From: Straminergon stramineum
Lineage: Eukaryota > Streptophyta > Bryopsida > Hypnales > Calliergonaceae
DNA: 64,000 nucleotides
Assembly (NCBI GenBank): GCA_963920665.1
Contig: OY987271.1
Span: forward strand, 21,951,350 to 22,015,349
Direction of reading: 5' to 3'
Part shown: positions 22,705-35,277 of the stretch, piece by piece
How the letters are laid out: each line of letters starts with the position of its first letter
How positions within the stretch are numbered: the first letter of the stretch is position 1
The notes under the pieces: model-generated
Told to the model about the DNA's origin: nothing
The model's database searches: none
What the model saw: the letters and a program-made list of their open reading frames with translations, nothing else
Made by a program: the position numbers and the translations under genes

Positions 22705-24402
22705 ATGGTAGTGAGCTCCTTTCTCCCTAACTGTCTATCTCTTCGGGTTCCATTTCTCATCATCTTTGGATGCGTTTGTTTTCTTTGGTCGAACTTGGTT
22801 GATCTGTCTTGGCTTGGGAAATTTGGCGTCTTGATTTTGGGTTTTCAGGTTTGGGTTTCGGTGATTTTTTCTCTCTCCAGTGACGTGAATCCTCATTTTT
22901 CTGAATATTTTGTTCTAGTTGGTGTTTAGGCTACCCAAAAGGGTACACTCAAGGCTCCAGTCCCTACCCCCATGCAAAAGAAGCAGGTTAGAGACATATT
23001 GTTTTTCGTTTTGACTTGTGGATTAGGTTTATAATTTTTTTTCTACTCTTCGAATATGCTGACCTTATGCTATTACTCGTCTCAATTGTGGTGGTAATAG
23101 TGATGTAAGTAGGCTTCAGTGAAGACTGTGAACCCAAATACGTGCACATCCAACGCCAGAGACGTGTGTTGAATCAACACTTGAACATGCCTCCTACCCT
23201 CAACCAATTCACGAAGACTCTCAATAAGAACCTAGGTAAGCTAACTATTTGCTTTTCACTAGACTAAGTTTTTGTAAACGACTAGTGGAGAAAGAATATT
23301 TTTCAACTCCAATTTGAGTCTAATCCAAATCTGAATGAATGCAGGATTGCCCTCTCCATGTTCAGCCACTAGCTTATTCAAGCTATTATTGAAGTACCGC
23401 CTTGAAGACAAGGTTGCGAAGAAGGAACGTCTTCTAAACAAGGCTAAAGTTGAGGCTAAGGGCAAGACCTTGGAATCCAAGAAGCTTGTCATTGTGAAAT
23501 ATGGCATCAACCACGTCACATATCTCATTGAACAGATGTATGATAGTGTTTTTATTAATATGTGATGTGTAGAGAATTCAATTAGGAAGAATTTCGTTGA
23601 TTTCTACAGACTAGCACAACATGGTCTTGAGAGAAGCTCTTATTATTAAGTTCGCACCCAAAATGATTTAAGGGAAGGCCTAGCTCGTGGTTATCCCTCA
23701 TGATGTGGACCCAATTGAGTTGGTTGTTTGGCTACTTGCACTTTGTTGCAAGATGGATGTGCCTTACACAATCGTTAAGGGTAAATCATGCTTGGAACAA
23801 GTAAAGTGTCTTCTTTCCCTGTGTTTTCTTGCCATCACTATTACTTGTGACTCAAGAGTGCACATGATGGTTGTTACTAGATTGGTGCTGGAATTTTGTA
23901 GTAGTTCAAGCATCTATTGCAATTTTGTTATTTCTGAAGTAGGGATAGATATTGATTTGCAGATTGTACACGCTAAGACTGCTATAGCTCTATGCTTAAC
24001 GTTAGTGAAAAATGAGGAGAAGCATGAGTTCTCTAAGATCCTTGAGGCTCTCAAGGTATTATTTTGAAAGCATCATTTGTTTATGAGCCTATCACATTTT
24101 TTTTATTCATTTTTTTTTCTTTCTATCTATTGTCTAAGCATATAGAGTTTCAAGGGATTATTATAACTACAATTAAATGAATTTTTTTTTCTACCCACAA
24201 CAAGAATTGTTCTGCTTTGGTCTTTCCAACTAATAAGGTCTACCTTAGCATGTGGTGTCCATGAACATAGGCAAACTTCAATGAGAAATTTGATGAGTAC
24301 AAGAGGCATTGGGGCGGAGGTATCATGGGGGTCAAGTCACAGGCCAAGACAAAGATCAAAGACCAACTTCTTGCCAAGGAAGCTACACAAAGAGCTTTGT
24401 AG
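22705..24402 (+). pseudogene. RPL7A: Ribosomal protein eL8 (RPL7A) pseudogene that retains introns
   Basis: Successive segments match plant eL8: an ATG directly followed by a GT donor (22,705), a basic N-terminal exon (22,930-22,986), QRQRRVLNQ and [12 protein letters not shown] (about 23,140-23,235), [11 protein letters not shown] to [14 protein letters not shown] (about 23,366-23,535), [10 protein letters not shown] and [10 protein letters not shown] (to 23,800), [15 protein letters not shown] (about 23,964-24,054), and the C-terminal WGGGIMG.KSQAKTK ending at TAG 24,400-24,402. Splice signals remain at several junctions, so it came from a genomic copy and not from an mRNA. It is broken: about 23 codons are missing near residue 30, the frame is lost after EQ, and a TAG replaces a Gln codon just before LVVI. 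A functional gene presumably exists elsewhere. Confidence 0.85.
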
Positions 24403-24854
24403 GTTCTTCTGTGGTCTATTGGTTTGTTGACATTGAACCCACAAATGTTTTTGTAAGGCGCAAGTTCTGTTGCAAAACCAATTGGACTTGACTACCATTC
24501 ATTATGAGCAATTAGACTTTTGAGTAAACTCTTTTTTCATGTGAATGTGATGATGAGCTTGTTGGTTTTTCTTATGTCTCTGAGCTGGTTTCTCTTGGGT
24601 TTTGGAGTGGATGGACTATTGTTCAAAAAGATTTTCAAGCTTTCCTCGTCATATCCTCTTTCCACAAGAATGGTCCCATTTTTTTCCTATGGTCATTGGT
24701 TTCAACCTTTTAACTCCCAAATTTACCAGGTTTTTTCCCCCAATATCATATGTCACAAGCTTATTTCCTTGAAATTGGAAATTTTAAAAGTTAGAATCTT
24801 CTATTGTCATGAAATTGCCGGTTTAAAACCTAAAATAGAATTGTATTACATCTT

Positions 24855-24935
24855 TGACAGGAATTGAACCTGGCATAGCTTTTCACCAATTGAAAGTCAA
24901 GGATCCTCCCAACTCACCAAAGGATGAGTTGAGAT
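24855..24935 (-). repeat. tRNA-derived relic, possibly a SINE head
   Basis: On the minus strand GGTGAGTTGGG (24,908-24,918) resembles a pol III A box and GGTTCAATTCC (24,860-24,870) is a near-perfect B box, with spacing typical of a tRNA. The stem pairings are not convincing, so a functional tRNA is unlikely. It sits between the eL8 pseudogene and the hAT remnant. No SINE tail could be defined. Confidence 0.35.
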
Positions 24936-24963
24936 TGGTAATGAAATTTGCAAAAATGAAGGT

Positions 24964-27193
24964 TTAGGGTTCGTAATTTTCACCTTCTTCAAATGGATCC
25001 TCTACTGTCCCTATAAGATACTTTTCAGGGTTAGTAAATAAGTATCTAAATTTTCTAGCATTCTTCCATAAGGTGATGGCATCTACTAACATGGGCTCAA
25101 AGTCTTTGGTTGATCCTTCCATGGCCACACTCATCACACTATCCAAATGAGTTGTTGTCATGTGATTTTGAAATTTTTGCTTGATGCCATTCTGCACTGA
25201 AAAAGCTCTCTCACATGTTGTAGTACTCACACATTGACATCTTGTAATTTTAGCAAGGGTTAGTGTCAAAAGGTTAGGATATTTTAGTTTTAAAGATGCA
25301 TTCCAAGCAACAGATGCCTACAAATCCCTAAAAGTTCTATCTATCCATTCAGTGGTTCCTTATAGCTTGAAAGCAAAAAGTTCTTGATTATAAGCTACAT
25401 CATCTACCAAGGGAGGAATAATTGTATTTCCTTTGCATTTTTCTTCCCCATATTGCTTCAAAAGCACATCTAATTGAATCACACCCCAAGATGATAAACT
25501 AACTTGCCTTTAAGGTATATGAACTGGATTCAAAATTTTAAAAGCATCAATAATATCATTGTCAACAAATTTGGCCTCTAAAGCCACACAAATTGATTCA
25601 ATATACAACTTTTGAAAAGAAAGGGCAACTTCTAAATCAACAGCACTAGGATCTCTAATCATATCTTTAGAATGAAATTTGGACCTCCTAATTTCACTTG
25701 ACAAGTGACGAAGATAACCACTAGGGGGGCCAAATTCTAGGATAACATGAAATCCTATGCTAAGGTTAAAAGTATCCTAGTTCAAATCACAAGAATCTAT
25801 TAGGAAACACATTCTAATACTAGCTACTTTAGTTTTCACTATAGACCCTATACCAAAAATATCCACAAGCTTGTTTTGAAAAATTTTAGACAACTTTGAA
25901 AGCATGTGGAGGATATCAACTAAAAAATAGAGGATGTAAATGAATTTAAACTCCCTCAACTTGGCATATAAGAAAGGTGTTGATCCATCATCATTCCCTT
26001 GATCCTTGAACATCACGCATATAAACAAGTACAAATTCTAAAGAATCACAAAGGGTACTTATTGCCTACCACCTAGATAACCATCGGATTTTATGGTATC
26101 TTTTAAGAGTTTTTTGAGCATCATTAAGTTCATTTTGCAATGCTTGCAAGGCTGCCGTACATTTTGATGATTTTTTGAAATGACTAGCCAATGCATTCAC
26201 CAAAGAATCAACATGAGCAGAGATTCCTTTAAAGGATTCAATTTTAGAAGCCTCTAAAGCAACTAAATTAGTTCTATGAGCAACACAATGAGTGGAGGTA
26301 AGGAATGGGTTCACCTTTTTAAAAAGTGTTGCAACTCTTATGTTCTTCCCTAACATAATGGTTGCTCCATTAGATCCAAATCCTATACATTTAACTATGT
26401 CCAACCTCCAAGTCTTCACAACAGCCATTAAAGAGTCAAAAATCACTTTAGAATCTTTTTTCCCATCCACAATCAACAACAAACCCAAAAAACATGTTAA
26501 AGGTAAACCTCCTTCTAAAAAAGTAGCAAATACAACATGATGACCATTAATTGAAATGTAAGTGAATTCCTCAATTATTAACCCAAAAAACTTTGAGTCC
26601 CTAATTCTATCTAAAACATGCCTTTGAATAACACATGAAATAGCAAAAACCATATCAACTCATGCCTTTTCATCATGATAGAGTTTTTCCATTATAAGAA
26701 CATTACATGAGACAAGTAAATCACATAAACTAGGAAATTTGTGAAAAGGGACAGATTCTCTCCCCATGAAGTAAGTAGATTTAAAAGGTGACATTAGAGC
26801 TTCATCACAAGTTCAATTTGCATGTGCTATAGCTTTTTGACCTCCATGTTTAGCCCAAGCTAGTTTTCTATGTTCAATAGTTTTAGCATGATCTTCTAAA
26901 GCTAGAATTTTGACATTTGTAGAACCTTCATTAGCATATGCAAACTTTCCACCTCCTTCTTTACATATCTTACAAAAAATCCTCCCCAACTCACGATTGA
27001 AGTCTATCCAATCAAGGAAATCAAACCAAACATCCTTCCAATCTTCATTAGCTTTTCGAATTGGATTTAATTCTTTACTAGGTGTTGTGGTTGAAGAAGT
27101 TGAACCATTAGCACATGCTTGCATCTCCATGGACTCTCTACCAACTCTAGCCCTAAATAGCATATCTCTCATTGTTCTTTGACGCTTAGCCAT
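24964..27193 (-). pseudogene. Decayed hAT transposase (ZNF862/TTF-type)
   Basis: The frame begins at ATG 27,193 (MAKRQRTMRDM) and shows an N-terminal BED/TTF-like zinc region (FCKICKEGGGKF, then DHAKTIEHRKLAW). The transposase core follows (about 26,650-26,066) with FFGLIIEEFT, HHVVFATFLEGGLP, GFGSNGATIM and CVAHRTNL. The C-terminal dimerisation block CVSTTTCERAFSVQN.IK..F is at about 25,200. It is inactive: stops interrupt it near 26,813 and 26,660, further breaks occur between 26,066 and 25,270, and an expected catalytic Asp-Glu-Ser reads Glu-Glu-Phe. No terminal inverted repeats or 8-bp duplication could be matched to it. A hAT-like TAGGGGTGTTGGACTGGGC at about 27,787 points away from the gene. 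Confidence 0.82.
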
Positions 27194-27399
27194 AGTGAAA
27201 CAACTACTCACAACAAAACTGAAAATAGAAAAGTTTAAAAATCTTAATTGATGCTTATAGCAACTAAGTTGAAGGAGGTGAGAACAAATGAATAGCAACA
27301 CCAAGATCGCCAATATCCACACCACGAGTAGCACCAAGGTCACCAATACCCACATCACAAGCACCACTAGCAATTATCCAAATTCCAAAAGGAAGCACC

Positions 27400-28760
27400 A
27401 ACAACGAAAAGCACCAACAGCAGTACAACAAGGGGAGCTAGCAAGAGTAGCAAGAGTGAGGATTGAGGAGAGCACTAATCAGGATCAAGGGAGAAAAAGG
27501 AGTAGAAATGAGTAGGGGAGACAAGGGAGCAACAATTAGAGATGGCGGTTTGGTGAGAGAGCAGTAGGAGTAGGGAGGGCAAGACGCAGCTAGATGGGAT
27601 GGAGGAGGTGGGAGCACTAGAGCAAGGATTCAGGGAACTAGCAGAGTAGGTGGGAGCAGGGACTCGGGGAGCTAGGCCGCCCAAATGCCAACACATGGGA
27701 GGGGAGCAGACACTACGGAGGGGAGGCTACGATAGGGCCACAAAGAAGTTGCTACCATTGGTAGGCCCTGGACTGACGAGCCACTAGGGGTGTTGGACTG
27801 GGCAAATAGGCATGGGCTAACAGTTTGGGTGTGTCAATAAAGGAAATGTAGGTTAGGTTTTCGTAATTTTAAACGGTCCTTGAATTATGACCAACTCCTC
27901 TTACGCCCAATTGGCCACTTGCCTAGTCATTGTAACACGTGCACTATTAAACCTTCTTTATTTTAATACCTGTTGTCTACTACCATGGTATGTGCCACTT
28001 ATCATACATTTGCAGCAGCTAAAATCCTACCTTATACAAAACAAACCGGTTAGAATCTGTCCTATTGTAAATTGATGTGAGTAAATTATCCTTTATATTT
28101 TTTCTTACACTAGTAGATTTCATGTCTTATCCATTTTTCTTCCCGTTTTTGATCCTTCACTTTCCTAAACCAACCAGTTATTTGGCCATTTTAACTAGCT
28201 AACTTTGTATTAGCCGCCGGTGTCGTGTTGTAAATGCATTCATTATGTAAAAATACATAATTGTTTGTTAAATTGGTGTTGTTTTTTGTAAAGTCTCAAG
28301 AAACAAATGGGATCATACTCCACTTGAAGTCTTCTTTTTTTCCTCTATTTGACAAACATTTAGGTCTTTGATTTCTATACTTGAAGATATTTTAATATTT
28401 TAGTTAGTTTGTTTGAAGTTGTAAAAACAAAAGGTAAAGCTTGTTTTATCTTGTTTTTGGTGTTTTTTAATGGGTTAGAAGTCCACGTAGATGATGTGGA
28501 TAGACTTATCGAGGATAGGAGGTGGTCCATGTAGCATCTTAGTAGCCAAAATCCACTAGCTTTGGTGGATGGTATAGAGGTTGAAGTAGCAGATGAGGTG
28601 GAGAGTGAAGTGGAGGGTCATCTTCTTTTTCCTCCTCCTTATTTGCTTGGGAGAAGCCATCACTTTGAGAAGGCATTCCACATTGTCCATGGAGGTTTTT
28701 GCAATGAAATTTTGAGAGCTAGTGTATCTTGTTTTTGTGTTTCCAAAAAACTATCACTCA
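27400..28760. other. Intergenic DNA right of the hAT remnant
   Basis: From 27,290 to 27,840 the sequence is purine-rich and GC-richer than its surroundings, with AGCACCA / GCACCAA repeats at 27,300-27,420 and GGGAG-type runs at 27,500-27,720. It may be the leader of the hAT element. The remainder is unique AT-rich DNA. The frame at 28,562-28,792 starts with an acidic Val/Glu repeat but has no recognisable family. Confidence 0.5.
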
Positions 28761-28770
28761 CTAAATTTGG

Positions 28771-29100
28771 AGGTAATATGTGTAAGTTATGAGTTCGGGA
28801 GTGAAGTGTTGTGGAGCTGCCTTGAACTTTCAAGAGTGAACTTTGGTAATCCATGAAAGATGGACTGTATCTTAGTTTTGATTGAAACTTAGAGAGATTG
28901 TAGATACTTTTTTAGCTTTTCAATATGGATTTATTTTCTTGGTTTGGAGTTAGTATGTGAAAGTTATGGGCTTGAGAGTGAAGTATAGGTGAGCTACCTT
29001 TGAGTTGGGAAGAGTGAACTTTGACTAACCATAAAAGTTGGACAATAGCTTAGTTTTGAGTGAATTTTAGAGAGGCTGTAGAACTTTTTGTTAGATTTTT
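28771..29100 (+). repeat. Two-copy tandem duplication, period about 177 bp
   Basis: The units start near 28,771 and 28,948. Shared words in the same order include TATGTGNAAGTTATG, GAGAGTGAAGT, GAGTGAACTTTG, CATAAAAG/CATGAAAG.TGGAC, CTTAGTTTTGA.TGAA and TTAGAGAG..TGTAGA. No open frame spans both copies. They lie between the hAT remnant and the Harbinger element. Confidence 0.6.
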
Positions 29101-30106
29101 AGGGACATGTCACACTCTTATTTTGGAGTTGTATAGTGTCCATGACACTCATTCTTCTATCAGACACTTCTCCAAAGGGAGTTTATGGAGGATATGACTT
29201 TTTTTCTATTATTTTTTTTATCACATATGATGTTTATTGAGACTCCATGACATCTTTTGAGGGGTATTTGGAGATGTGATAGTATATTGGTTCATATGGC
29301 ATCATTTGAGGGTTTATTATTATGTTTGTGACCTTATATGATCACAAGATCTTTCATTATTTAGGCCACATTTAGTTGCAGCTAAAAGCCCTGCGTTTTT
29401 CCAAGGCAAGGCCTCTCTACTTAACACTGATTCTTCCCGGACATTGGAATGGACCATCTTTGCACACAGGATTATAAGCTAGATGGGATTATGAATTATA
29501 TTGTTGAATTTTCTTTCTTTATCCCTAGAAGGACACTACCTTGGTGATAATTACTTGGTCAATGATGATTCAAATTTTGAATCAATAGATGCATTATGAT
29601 TTTCTACAATAACCGAGAGAGTCATCCATTGGACACTTATTGTCCTTCAAGGGGTAAAGGAGTGCATGTTATGGCTTTTATATGTGCCAATTGAAAAGAA
29701 TGTTTATGAAAATGAACAAGGAACTATAGTGCATCTTAAGTTGATTAGATAAGCATGGTTATTTGTTTTGAACGGACTTCATTTTTTGTTGGGTCTTTTT
29801 GGAAATTTTAGGAGGATTCTAGATTCTCTTAGCTTGTATTTTTGTAGATGTTGTAAACTATGAATCTTCTAGGTGCTAAAAATAGGTGTATCTAAATAGA
29901 CCTTGCGTCTCAGTTTTGGAAGGTGTACACTCCAAGGGGAATTTGTAGGGATCAATCATGCAACATGGTTTTGATGACATGTGAATATGTCATACAAGCA
30001 AATGGTCATGTATAGTGCAATAATAATTACAACCTTGTCTTTTGAAGATGTTATCTGTGATGAATCTGGGGCAAGTTGAAGTATCACTGATTTCTAAGTA
30101 GATTAA
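29101..30106. other. Intergenic DNA with fragments of dispersed repeats
   Basis: About 29,780-29,940 is related to the interior of the MITE at 6,658-6,934 (GATTCTAGATTCTCTTA, then AAACTATGAAT). A degraded TTAA-type terminus lies at about 29,643-29,658. Nothing else was recognised. Confidence 0.5.
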
Positions 30107-31889
30107 AGGTACGTTCTCACTTAGTGTTATGGAAAAGCCGTTTTAAAAAATAAAAATTCTACAATATTTTTTGAGAAGGCACTTTTACACAGGTATTGGG
30201 TTCACAACAAAGCATGCACAGTGCACCAATTTACATACTACCGCATTGTTCAGACCAACAGTAGTGTTGTATTTCCTAGCTTTTCCAAATCTACTAGAAA
30301 GGCCAATAAGAGTCCTTAACAAAAGTGTGTGATCACACTAGTGGATCGCTTTTATGGAAACATCAAATCTATTGTTTCAATGGAGGTGACTATTCTTTCA
30401 TCGTAGTGTTCTCTCGGATTTTCCTCCTTCCATCACTTTTCTTTCTCAATTCAATTGCCTACATCGTCATCAATTTTCTTCTTCTGTGAAGGGAGTATTG
30501 TTGATTACAAATCCAATTGTGATTGAGTTCTTATAGTGTGTTCACGTTTTTGCTTCTACTTTTGTGGTCATTCTTGGGTTGAAGATCATGGCTTCCTATG
30601 AAACGCATCTAGGGTTGAGGTTTTAGTAATCGGACACTTTTGTGCCTAGAGGGTTTCGCTTCTTCCCTATGTCGATTTGGTGCAGCTTAGGTATTCTTGG
30701 TAGCTGCTTCTCCTTTGAGAAATCGGAGGCTCGACACTAGGGAAGTGTAAGTTGGAAGTACCACAGCTAAATGCTTCTCATTCACTCTCTTCGGCAAGTG
30801 TGTATTTGCCATTCTTTTTTGTCACCGTACATTTTTCTCTTGTCTTGATTTGTCCTTACAAAAACAGAAGGCACTCATGGGTTCTCCATTTTTTTTTCTC
30901 ACACTGTTTTTTCTAGGTGCAGTCCATAGTGACGTGATTTGCATTGCATTGCTTCCACCACAAAACATTCAAGAGCCAATCAAGCGTCTATGAACTCCAA
31001 TTTCTGAGAGCCAATTAGGCTTCTTAGGAGCTAATTAGGCTTCCGTGAACTTTGATTTTCCGAAGCCAATTAGACTTCCATGACAGTCCATGTGGTTTCA
31101 CTAACAATGTCATTCAATTCTATTTGTCTACGCCATTTCTTCTCCCTCATTATGCCTCTCTTCAAATTTCCTAAATTTTGTGCTACCATTTCATCTATGG
31201 ATTCTGAGTTGTGTTGCAGAGTGTGTAGGACTTGGTTTATTTGTCCCCTTTAGCGATCATTATTTTGGAAGCTGAAGCTAATTTCTTCAACATTGAAATT
31301 GGTGTCTACTGCATGCTTCGTGGAAGTCAGTGCTACCGACGAGATTGTTGTAGTCCCTCTTGAGGAACTTCAAATAAGTCTTCAATTCTTCCTTTCATGA
31401 ACAAGTTTCGTAAAAAGAAGTTCTAGGGAACAATGTAACGTTTTCCTATGGCTTGACTAGCTTCGGCCATGTATCCTACTTGTACTTTTTTTTTCATGGA
31501 TTTGACTTATAGCCATGCTCATGCTTGTTACTATAGGTCTGCATTTTTTAAAGATCCATTGTCATGTTGCTTTGACCTTTAGGGTTTAGCAATTGACACA
31601 AACATAGCAGTGCTTTCACGTTTAGGAACTGCAATGTTAATCTGGCTGTCACTATGACTACAAATATACTATCACCTCAATTATAGAGTGCTAATGTAAG
31701 ACTTTCTTGCGTTTGAATGTGAAAAACACCAAGACTGAAATTTCCTCTTTCACTGTGTATTTTGTTGGGGCCTCACAAAGCACTGCATTTGTTCTTCAAA
31801 GGCCAATATGGACACTAAGGCTACTATACATTCAGCACTCACATTCTCTGCATGGTTGTTGTCGTAGCTCTTAGCTGTACCCCAAGCTG

Positions 31890-33203
31890 TCTACCTGCCA
31901 TCACCATGTGAAGAGGATGATGACGATATGGAGCTGCTGCAGGCCATAGTAGAGGATTTGGAAGAACCGCTCCATGACCCATAGGCTACTATGTGCATTG
32001 CCTTAGACCATTTTTGTTTGTGCACGTCCTTTCATTTATTTGATGACGATCTTGGATTTTGGGTGAAGCCTCAATCGACAATGCGGTTTTCTAGGTTTCT
32101 CTTAAATGAATATGATGATACCAGATGGCTACAAATGTTTCATATGACAAAGCTAGTTGTTTTTGCTTTAATGGACATTCTTAGGCCTCATGTGCAAAAA
32201 AAAGACACAAAGTACCAATTGGCCATCCTCGTTGTGATTCATGTTGCTTGTACTTCATTCAAACTTACTCATGGTGTATTGCTCTTCATCTACAGTGAAA
32301 TGTTTGCCATTGAGAAGAGTATTGTATCTACAATTTTTGAGGCAAGTTGTCCATGCCATCAATGATTCATTGAAGCATGAGGTGAAGTGGCCCACAAGTG
32401 ACCACTTGTGCCAAACACAACAAAAATTCTATGATCTTTGTGGCTTGCTTGCTATTGTGGGGTCCATTAACAGTACACACATCCCCATTTCGAAGCCGCA
32501 ACGTGTACCCACAGATTATTTCTACTTCAAATCTCGTGGATATACCTTGAATTGCCAAGTAGTTGTGGATATTGACAAGCGTTTCAAAGACCTTTTCTGG
32601 GGAATGCATGGTTCTACTAATGATTCTTGTATGCTATGGCAGTCATTTCTGTATAATTTAGCTATGCAGAGTTGTTTGCTTCATGATCAACAAGCATTCC
32701 ATGGATTTTCCCCTTACCTCATCAATGATCTTAGGTACCCACTCTTGCCATGGCTTATGGTGCTGCATCACACTGGGGACCGCTTGTTAATAGCAAAAGC
32801 TCTTTTCAACAAGAAGTTGTAGAAGGGTCAGTGCGTGGTAGAGAATGCATTTGGAATTCTAAAACAAACTTTCAAGGAGTTGCTTGTCAAGTCTAACTTG
32901 CATGTAGCTTTCATGCCAGATGTCATTCTTGCATGTGCAATTTTGCACAATATGCTTCTTGGTCAATTGCATGAAGAAGTAGAAAATCTTCTGCAAGTAT
33001 TGAGGACAAAGGGTCTAGACAAACAAGTCCCTGATGATGGTGCAAGTATTGTTGTGGACGAAATGCTTGAGATTGATGCTGTCGTTGTTGTCACTTCAAA
33101 GCGGACTCACCTAGGGTTGTACCTAGGGTTGAAACAGGTTTGTTATCTTCTACTTAAATTTTCTTCACCCTTCATATTTGTGAGTCCATCTGCTCATTTC
33201 TAG
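31890..33203 (+). pseudogene. Harbinger-type DDE transposase, broken
   Basis: An acidic start (PSPCEEDDDDMELLQ) leads into FSRFLLNEYDDTRWLQMF and the HARBI1-like core. The first catalytic block reads VGSINSTHIPI, with Asn where the family has Asp (G.IDGTHI). The second, FWGMHGSTNDS, keeps its Asp, and the Glu block is VVENAFGILKQTF (about 32,840). Downstream HNMLLGQLHEEVE is typical of the family. A stop precedes MCIALD at 31,981, the frame shifts near 32,340 and another stop lies at about 32,820, so at least three lesions plus the Asp change make it inactive. It transposes as a partner of the SANT protein encoded on the other strand of the same element. Confidence 0.85.
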
Positions 33204-34020
33204 TGCAATCTAATGACGACATTGGGACTTTGAAAAACAAATAGAGAAGGTCATAAACTTGTAGAATATATCATTTTAATTTTTCTTTAATTGTTTTAAT
33301 TCCCTTTGAGGTACATTGACAAGTATGAGTGACAACATTGCAACATTTAGTAAGACTCAAAAGGAAAAATACAAAAGGTTATAATATCCTAGACTCGTTT
33401 TTTTTATTTTTCTCATTTTTTTATTTTTTGGGGAAGTACAAGGAAAGCAAGCACTCACTCTTCAGATTCTATTTTCCTAATCCATGTTGTTCACTATCAC
33501 TTTCTTCACTTGCACTATAACCTATTTTTGTTTTTTTAATTTTGATTTTGTTTTTAATGTCAAGGACAATAGAAACTTGTTCTACAATGAAGAACTTGGA
33601 ACTTGATACTAAGTTGTAGTCCCTACTACAATCCAGGCATCAATTCTATCATGTTTTCTAATTTTTTAATTTTTTTGGAGAGCATTAAGAAACTATCACT
33701 CATTTAGGACAACTGAATTTTGTACTCTACACTCTAGTTATCAATTGTTGCCTTTCTCTCTATCATTAAAGCGTTCATGTGGTAGTGGCATGCAGGGAGC
33801 ATGCTTCACTTCCATTACGTGCTTGATACTCTAGTTGATATAGAGAAGTTGTAAGGCTCAAATTACATTGTTGGCATATCGAGATTCCAAGAGCAAGTTG
33901 TTCTTCAAGGCTTGATGGTGCCGTTGTTGAAGGGTGTTGGTGCCTTCACTTGAAGGCAATGATCGCAAATGTGGCTCTTTGTCATGGGCATTATCTGAAC
34001 CAAGCATACTATTGTGGTTG

Positions 34021-35277
34021 CTAAGTAGATGGGATGTAGTGGGAGGAGAGGAAGCTCTTTTGGAAGCGATTACAATGATAGGAGGTGCTTGCATCCCTTG
34101 GTGCCGCTTGTGGCATGTCAAGAAGAGCTTGGCCTTTGGTCATACTCAAACTTGTACTCAAAACGCTTGAAAGATGTGCTAAGCAATTCACCATTTCTCC
34201 TTGCTTGAGAATGGAGAGTTGTGCATTCTCATTTGCTACTATAGCATTATTGTACAATCTCTAGTCCTTTTCTCTTTGGTAGGCCATTTGTTCACTGAAC
34301 AATTTCAATTGAACCTCAATTTTGAAACGCTCCAAATCTCCACTAGATTGTGCAATGTCTTGCATATGTTGGGCCGTAACATCTCCTATCACCTTAGTTG
34401 CCTCGGCAATAATGATATGTCCTGATACGCTTTTTGGCTTGACTACCGTGTTTCCAGGACACTTTCTCAATGTGTAGAGAGATGTGTTGGAAGAGCTAAT
34501 CACATGAGGTATGACGCTTGGAGGTAGACCTTGGAAGGGCCTTGAACTTGGTGTCCCATTAGAAAGGGATATTGCTACTCCACGTGATGGAGTGTTGGAC
34601 ATCATACACGGTGATCGTGGAGGTGTATTGTCGTTAGTGGCATTTGGTACGTCATTCATAGGGGTGTCCATGGTGTTATCCACATCAGGTCTCTTGTGAT
34701 CTTCTTCTCCATGTTCACATTCACTTTGTTGTGGTTGGTAGTTGCTGTCAATTGTTGCTTGTAGGTCATGCACATACAGTGGTTGAATTTGGGGTCAATT
34801 GCCGTACCATTCGTGAATGGCACGGAAAATGTCTTGTATAAAGTGTCTTGGCAATCCCTTGACCTTTCGCTCATTGGGAGAGAGATCCCAGTAGTCAGGT
34901 AAGTTTCTTCCCATTCTGTTGAAGTAGTCTACAATGCACTTGTAGTCAGGTACCAATTGGTTCCACTTAGTTTTGCATGCTAGACCATCACATAAACATG
35001 GAGAGAATCCACCTTGCATAACTTCCTGCAAAATGCGAAGCCAATTCCTATTGTCAAGGGTCATCAAATCTCTCCCATCAATAGTATCCAAGTCTTCTAG
35101 AAACCTCTCACGCTTGGCCACAATGAGAGCATGAATCTCTCGTAAATCCCAGTTTGGTCCACAGTCTTTTTTTGTACGTTTTGGTTGACTTGTATTGTTG
35201 GATAGGTTGGTCGTCGAAGCTGCCCGAGCAGTGCCAACAAGGGACCGAGATGAAGATACAAAGCAATTATGCTGCAA
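34021..35277 (-). pseudogene. Harbinger-associated SANT/trihelix-like protein, broken
   Basis: The N-terminal frame (35,277-34,795) carries a trihelix-like block: NWDLREIHALIVAKRERFLED, NWLRILQEVM, CKTKWNQLVPDYKCIVDYFNR and YWDLSPNERK. A low-complexity Pro/Ser/Thr middle and a C-terminal helix (LERFKIEVQLKLFSEQMAYQ) follow in 34,773-34,261, and a conserved tail in 34,257-34,021. Stops separate the three segments near 34,795 and 34,258. In the family this protein binds the element ends and brings the transposase into the nucleus. The assignment rests on the domain layout and on sharing one element with the transposase. Confidence 0.72.

Noticed and set aside
24855..24935. Functional tRNA gene on the minus strand
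   Set aside because: A and B box-like sequences are present but acceptor and anticodon stems do not pair, so it was kept only as a tRNA-derived relic.
27787..27806. TAGGGGTGTTGGACTGGGC as the terminal repeat of the hAT element
   Set aside because: It points away from the transposase and no inverted partner or 8-bp duplication was found on the other side.
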